DNA from: Mytilus galloprovincialis
Taxonomy: Eukaryota; Mollusca; Bivalvia; Mytilida; Mytilidae
Direction: 5' to 3'
DNA: 64,000 nucleotides
Assembly (NCBI RefSeq): GCF_965363235.1
Contig: NC_134838.1
Location: 16,524,441 to 16,588,440, forward strand
The notes under the pieces were generated by a model. It had not been told where the DNA came from. It was given only the letters and a program-made list of their open reading frames with translations, and searched no databases. A program made the translations under genes and the position numbers. This document shows positions 60,301-64,000 of the stretch, one piece after another (the first letter of the stretch is position 1; every line of letters begins with the position of its first letter).

Positions 60301-63300
60301 ATTCATCGTCTATTTTATATCAAGTAACAAATTATTAATAAGTAGCACAAAATACTGTGTGCAATATGTCTGAAACTCCTAGAATGAATTTGTTCTGTCT
60401 TAAAATTTCAGGAACAAGCGGGTCCAAAGAACATTGCATTAAATTGGAGTGGCCTTATCCAATTGACCAGATTTAAAAAGGTCATAACTGGCTAAGCATA
60501 TTGATTAATACATTAACATTTAGAACTCATGTAGCTGTTAAAATTTAACATAAAAATAATTTAATTAATCCAGCATTTTCTAGCCTGAATAATTATGTAT
60601 CAAAAATAAAACAGTGAAATTCATGAGATAAAACATTTTTTTTTTAAAATCTTCATATAGTTAATAACGTAAGTTATATTTGAAATGTGTAACTACCACT
60701 ACCAATTACTAATAGATGTAAAAAAAAAAAAGCTCAAGAAATGAAGCAAAGTGAAGAAGATAGACTCACCCTGAGACCAAGTTTAGAACGTGATATAACC
60801 TCTTTTTCCCAGAGTTCCTTGTTTTCTTCTGCTTCCTGTGTTAACAGTACACGTGTGGATACCTCATCCTATATAAACAAGCCATAGGAAAGATTGCTCA
60901 AAGATAGTAATGATAGTATACACACTGCAGCATGCAAGAGTTATATGGCAGAAAGCAAGCTAATCTACTATTTCTACTAAATGTTGACATGCAGCAAAGA
61001 ACAACCCCAATATAGTGATTCCTGTATGAAGGAAGGGTCCCCACATCCCCATACAAATTGATTTGATGAATAAAACAATGTTTGTGAAGTTTTAACCAAA
61101 TTCATACTAATTTGTTTGAAGAAAGCAATGAATATCAGATCTCTAAGAGTCAAATTATTTTTTTCATTTTAAAATATGAATAGGTTTTTACTAATGAAAA
61201 TCCTTTTTAAGTAAAATGGATTTTTCTTCCAAATTTCTTATGAAAACGAGGTCAATCACTGGAATTGTGAGAACATTTCTAAAACTTAGAGATATGAATT
61301 AATGATTTTGCATTTTGGTATTTGGAAAGGACAAATCTTTTAGGAAAAAAAATATTTATTTTTGAGTGTAAGGCTATCAAAATAAATTAAACAGCTATTA
61401 AGAACAAAATATACTAAAGGACTGGAAGTCATGCTAAAGAGAGAGGTACTGGTAAGTTAAAATAATGCAGGTTTTAATTCAGATAAGCTAAAATAAGAGT
61501 TGGAACGAAGGATAAGTCATAGACCCATGCCATTAGGAGTACAGGAGAAACAAAGCATGCATTTAGTTTTAGCTAATAATAAGCAAGTATAAACCAGCTA
61601 CCCAATGAAAGTACTACAATCTACAAAATAAATGCTCCCACTTACGTCCATGCTATTATCTGACTGAACATGCTGAAATAATAGTGTTATCTTCCTTTAT
61701 ATGTGTTATTTACAACAATAATCAACCTTTACTGATGTAATGAAATAAAAATATATACAGGCATATTTACTCAGGATTTATTATTATACAAGGCATACTA
61801 GGTTTGAGAGATTTTTTTCTGTACAAATGTCACTATAGTAATACATCAGCCTTAAAACTGTCCAAATGTTACCATATTTAAGGGTTTTCTCTAGTGTAGG
61901 GTTCATTCAATTTACAAAGAAATTACTGCTATTACTAATTTTTTTTAGATAATTCTGAAGAGCTGAACGAAATATTATTTAAAAAACATTATTTTCGAAG
62001 TTACTTTATTTGGAACACATAAAACTCCATGAAATAAAATATCCCATATTAAGAAAATCTTTTTCTCTTACGTCATGCATATAAGCATAACAGCAGTTGA
62101 AAGAATTTACAATAAAATACAGCTTTACAGATCCCTTTTAGTTTTGAGTTGTACTTGACAGAAAACACATTTATTTATACAGGAATTCAGTAAAGGTTAA
62201 AGCATTGTGAATAAACATCAAATATACATATGATTATTAATTACTACATCAATATATGTGTTACAGAGTAATTGTTTTAACATGGTATAAAATTGTGTGT
62301 CATGTGTCAAAAAGAAATCTTACAATTGCATACAAACACTGTGAAATATTCCAAAAATTGGTATACATCATTTTTTGTAATTCTAGTCCACTAAACTATG
62401 GTTTCTTCAATAGTGGCTATAAAAATAGCCTTATTTTTCATGTTTTTGGAAAATATCAACATCTTATACAGTACCATGTGCAATTTCATGAATTAATTAC
62501 TTTTTACCAAGTTGAGGAGAGATTGACTAATTGTGGACATGACTGAATTATATCCATAGTTAAAAAATCTCAATAAAGTTTAATAATATGGAAAATTGAA
62601 AGAAGATTTTTTTTTGGCAATTCTTTAACATTTTTTGTATCTGTTGTCAAGAGGCATATTTTCATTACAAAGTAATCATGTCGGAATACATTTCATCTGT
62701 TCTCAGGTATATAACATTACAGAAGGACTTGTAATTACCAATGTATACTAGTTTAAAAATAGCTTGAAACATTATTACCGTATTAATCCATCTGTGGTTT
62801 TGTACATTTTTATGGCCTAGTCTGTAATGCTGAACATTCTCGCTTTGATTTGACAATGATTGGGGCTTAAGATTATTCTCATTGTATAAGTGAACTGTTT
62901 TCAGTGTTTTTAACAATAATCTTTACACATGAACAAGGTTCCACAATAATTACCTCTCTCTTATCCTCCAACATATTATTTGCTGATTTCAGATTTGAAC
63001 ACAGGGATTCCAGACTATTTCGCACCTGAAAATACAAATGCCATTTTAATTTTATTCCAACAAACATCTTAATGAACTGTCAGAACAAACTGTTGTCTAC
63101 GTTCCTGAATTAAAATAATCTACATTATTCAGATTCATAACCGTTGTCTTGGTTTTTTTCTTTCTTTCTAAATGATGAAATATTGATCCTTTATTCGTAC
63201 ATTTTGTGTGTTGAAAGGAAGAATGCTAAGATTGAAGAAGAATGATAACTGTTTTCTGACCCACTTGTTTTTATCTAAAAAATTGGTTAATGACCTGTAA

Positions 63301-64000
63301 CTTAAGTTTCATTATTCTTCAGTACACTAATTTGTCAGTCTAAAACATTTTTATGCAAATCATATTCCTAATTCAACTATTGAAATATTATGAAATTTGT
63401 GACTAGATCTTTACCTTCTGTGAGTCTTGTAAATCTTTCTGTAACTGTTCAACCCTTTGTCTCTCATGTTTAAGTTCAGCATCTAGTCTAGCATTGTCTA
63501 TCTGTATATGGTGTAAAGTTCCTTCCAAATCCTGCTGCAAATATAAAGATTTTATTTTCCATTTCTGTTTTTCAAAATCCAAAATTAACAGGTATGAAAT
63601 TAAAGGAAAGTTATACCACTATTTAAAAGTATTCTATTTTTGCTTCAGTATATAAAAGATGTGTACTTTTTATAGTTTAATCTTAATCAAATTACACATA
63701 TGATATATATATTCATTTGTGACCATGTCAAATTATCTACATAATTAATTGAATAATCATAAACATTATTCATATGCAAGCATTTAGGTTAATTTTCTTA
63801 AAAATATACTACAAGCCATTTAATAAGTTAAGATAGCATGCATAGCCTATTTTGCCTATGAAAAATATATCATGTACACAGAATTGGTAATAAAAGCAAT
63901 TCCTTTCTGTTGAAAGTATACAAACTGAGGATAAATAATGTTTGTGATCTACTGACTCTGATCTTGTTGCCTTCGTCCTGATTAACAGATGTGTTCAGCA
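51316..64000 (-). CDS. ANKRD26: ANKRD26 homologue, C-terminal coiled-coil part (partial)
   Basis: Fourteen in-phase exons give the last roughly 496 residues: 64000-63957 (partial), 63534-63415, 63025-62954, 61672-61646, 60868-60770, 59801-59751, 59327-59254, 59061-58992, 56780-56682, 56245-56075, 55280-55077, 54370-54192, 51967-51804 and 51434-51316. The protein is almost continuous coiled coil. The match to ANKRD26 rests on NIELQKELATMKGYLKMAKR (human NVELEREITGFKNLLKMTRK), KLDEINNYLEQQARARERLD (human KLKEVNLFLQAQAASQENLE) and the final SSAEYLELLKRKYCV (human SREYVQVLKKNYMI). Vertebrate ANKRD26 sits at centriole distal appendages and binds the PIDDosome. Its ankyrin repeats would lie beyond the right edge. 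The 27-nt exon is the least certain. Two alternative acceptors are visible: CAGCAG at 63531-63537, and an upstream duplicate of the last acceptor at 51525. Confidence 0.88.
51424..51571 (-). repeat. 90-bp tandem duplication over the last ANKRD26 acceptor
   Basis: GGAGCTACAAAAGAAAAAGG at 51431 recurs as GGAGCTACAAAAGAATAAGA at 51521, and similarity continues into TATACACAGAA/TATACGCAGAA. The copy includes the acceptor AG and the first exon bases, offset by exactly 90 bp. Confidence 0.8.
52068..52297 (+). mobile_element. tRNA-derived SINE in ANKRD26 intron
   Basis: The A-box-like head GGTGGCAGACTGGTCCAAGT and B-box-like GAGGTTGTGAGCTCCAATCC are followed by a body with TCTTAATTGACTAGGATGGT. The tail AGTGGCATTAAACACCAATA ends in ATCA-type repeats, a common bivalve SINE ending. 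It pairs with the copy at 3.5 kb. Confidence 0.7.
52813..53358 (+). repeat. Repeat family A copy 3, with doubled head
   Basis: GTGTCCAAAGTACACAGATG occurs at 52813 and again, as GTGTCCAAAGTACACGGATG, near 52892. The head is therefore duplicated or one copy inserted in another. The body, ACGAACAC tract, CAGACCAGAAAACATAATGC and hairpin end CCCCTCTACTATTGTAGGTG follow. Confidence 0.7.
54728..54815. repeat. Three-copy tandem repeat, unit 29-30 bp
   Basis: The unit has AGAGAAACCACGCCC and ACCGGCCATTA, present three times with a few changes. It is GC-rich against an AT-rich intron. Shortly after it, TTAACGACCGGTTTTCTGGT and TCTGTTAATGACAG partly invert the motif. Confidence 0.75.
57173..57438. 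mobile_element. Foldback element of about 266 bp
   Basis: The left arm GGCTCTCCGGCATTAAACTT, TACTTAGTAC is inverted on the right as GTACTGAGTAAAGTTTTATG, ACCGAGAGCCC. Inner landmarks such as AAATCCAGTATTTTGATT and its inverse AATCAAAATACTGGATTTTG extend the arms to more than 100 bp with moderate divergence. Confidence 0.7.
58717..58800. repeat. Two-copy 42-bp tandem duplication
   Basis: CATTCTATCCTGTTATGAAA, CCGATGGACTAACAATTTTC is followed at once by a copy with a single internal T to A change. A recent duplication in an ANKRD26 intron. Confidence 0.85.
59939..60235 (+). repeat. Repeat family A copy 4, the most complete single-unit copy
   Basis: AACAAGAATGTGTCCCAAGT head, ACTATCATTTTCTATGTTCA, CTACCTCGACCAAAAACTTT, an ACGGACGGACGG tract, CAGACCAGAAAACATAATGC and the end CCCATAAATGGGGCATAAAA. 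It is about 295 bp with one body unit, so it defines the basic form of the family. Confidence 0.75.

Overview
The window is nuclear DNA from an animal. Genes are AT-rich and broken into many short exons with GT-AG introns, and every protein I can assemble is closest to a bilaterian family. The density of foldback elements, small terminal-inverted-repeat (TIR) elements, tRNA-derived SINEs and short repeats carrying tandem arrays is typical of marine bivalves. A mussel such as Mytilus is my best guess, but this is an inference from repeat style and no species marker is present. I found no bacterial, phage, CRISPR or viral content.

Five protein genes are supported by in-phase exon chains. (1) A NEK-family Ser/Thr kinase lies on the minus strand, about 1.2 to 14.25 kb. 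(2) SLC37A3, a major-facilitator sugar-phosphate transporter homologue, lies on the plus strand at 14.56-25.98 kb. Its ATG is only 307 bp from the kinase ATG, head to head. (3) TMEM115, a rhomboid-like Golgi protein, lies on the minus strand at 31.8-35.0 kb. (4) RAB29, a small GTPase of the Rab32/38/29 group, lies on the plus strand at 36.96-44.16 kb and is head to head with TMEM115. (5) The C-terminal coiled-coil half of an ANKRD26 homologue lies on the minus strand from 51.3 kb to past the right edge. Apart from the two divergent pairs I see no functional link between neighbours, although TMEM115, RAB29 and SLC37A3 all belong to families of the Golgi, lysosome or related endomembranes.

The rest is introns, UTRs and repeats. 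The kinase gene holds a SINE, a deleted LINE on the opposite strand and an unclassified 3-kb TIR element in its first intron. SLC37A3 introns hold a 687-bp element flanked by TTAA and two foldbacks. Intron 4 of RAB29 holds a 40-50-bp minisatellite split by a small TIR element, followed by a 150-bp tandem array whose units each carry an AGGTCA-type direct repeat. The gap at 44.6-51.3 kb is made of foldbacks and dispersed repeats, including a second tandem array of about 180-200-bp units.

The best second-look items are the 3-kb TIR element, an exon arrangement in the kinase tail that keeps frame in two different ways, a 90-bp duplication that gives the last ANKRD26 exon a second in-frame acceptor, paired M-box/E-box motifs upstream of RAB29, and the nuclear-receptor-like half-site array. 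I saw no clearly new multi-gene system.
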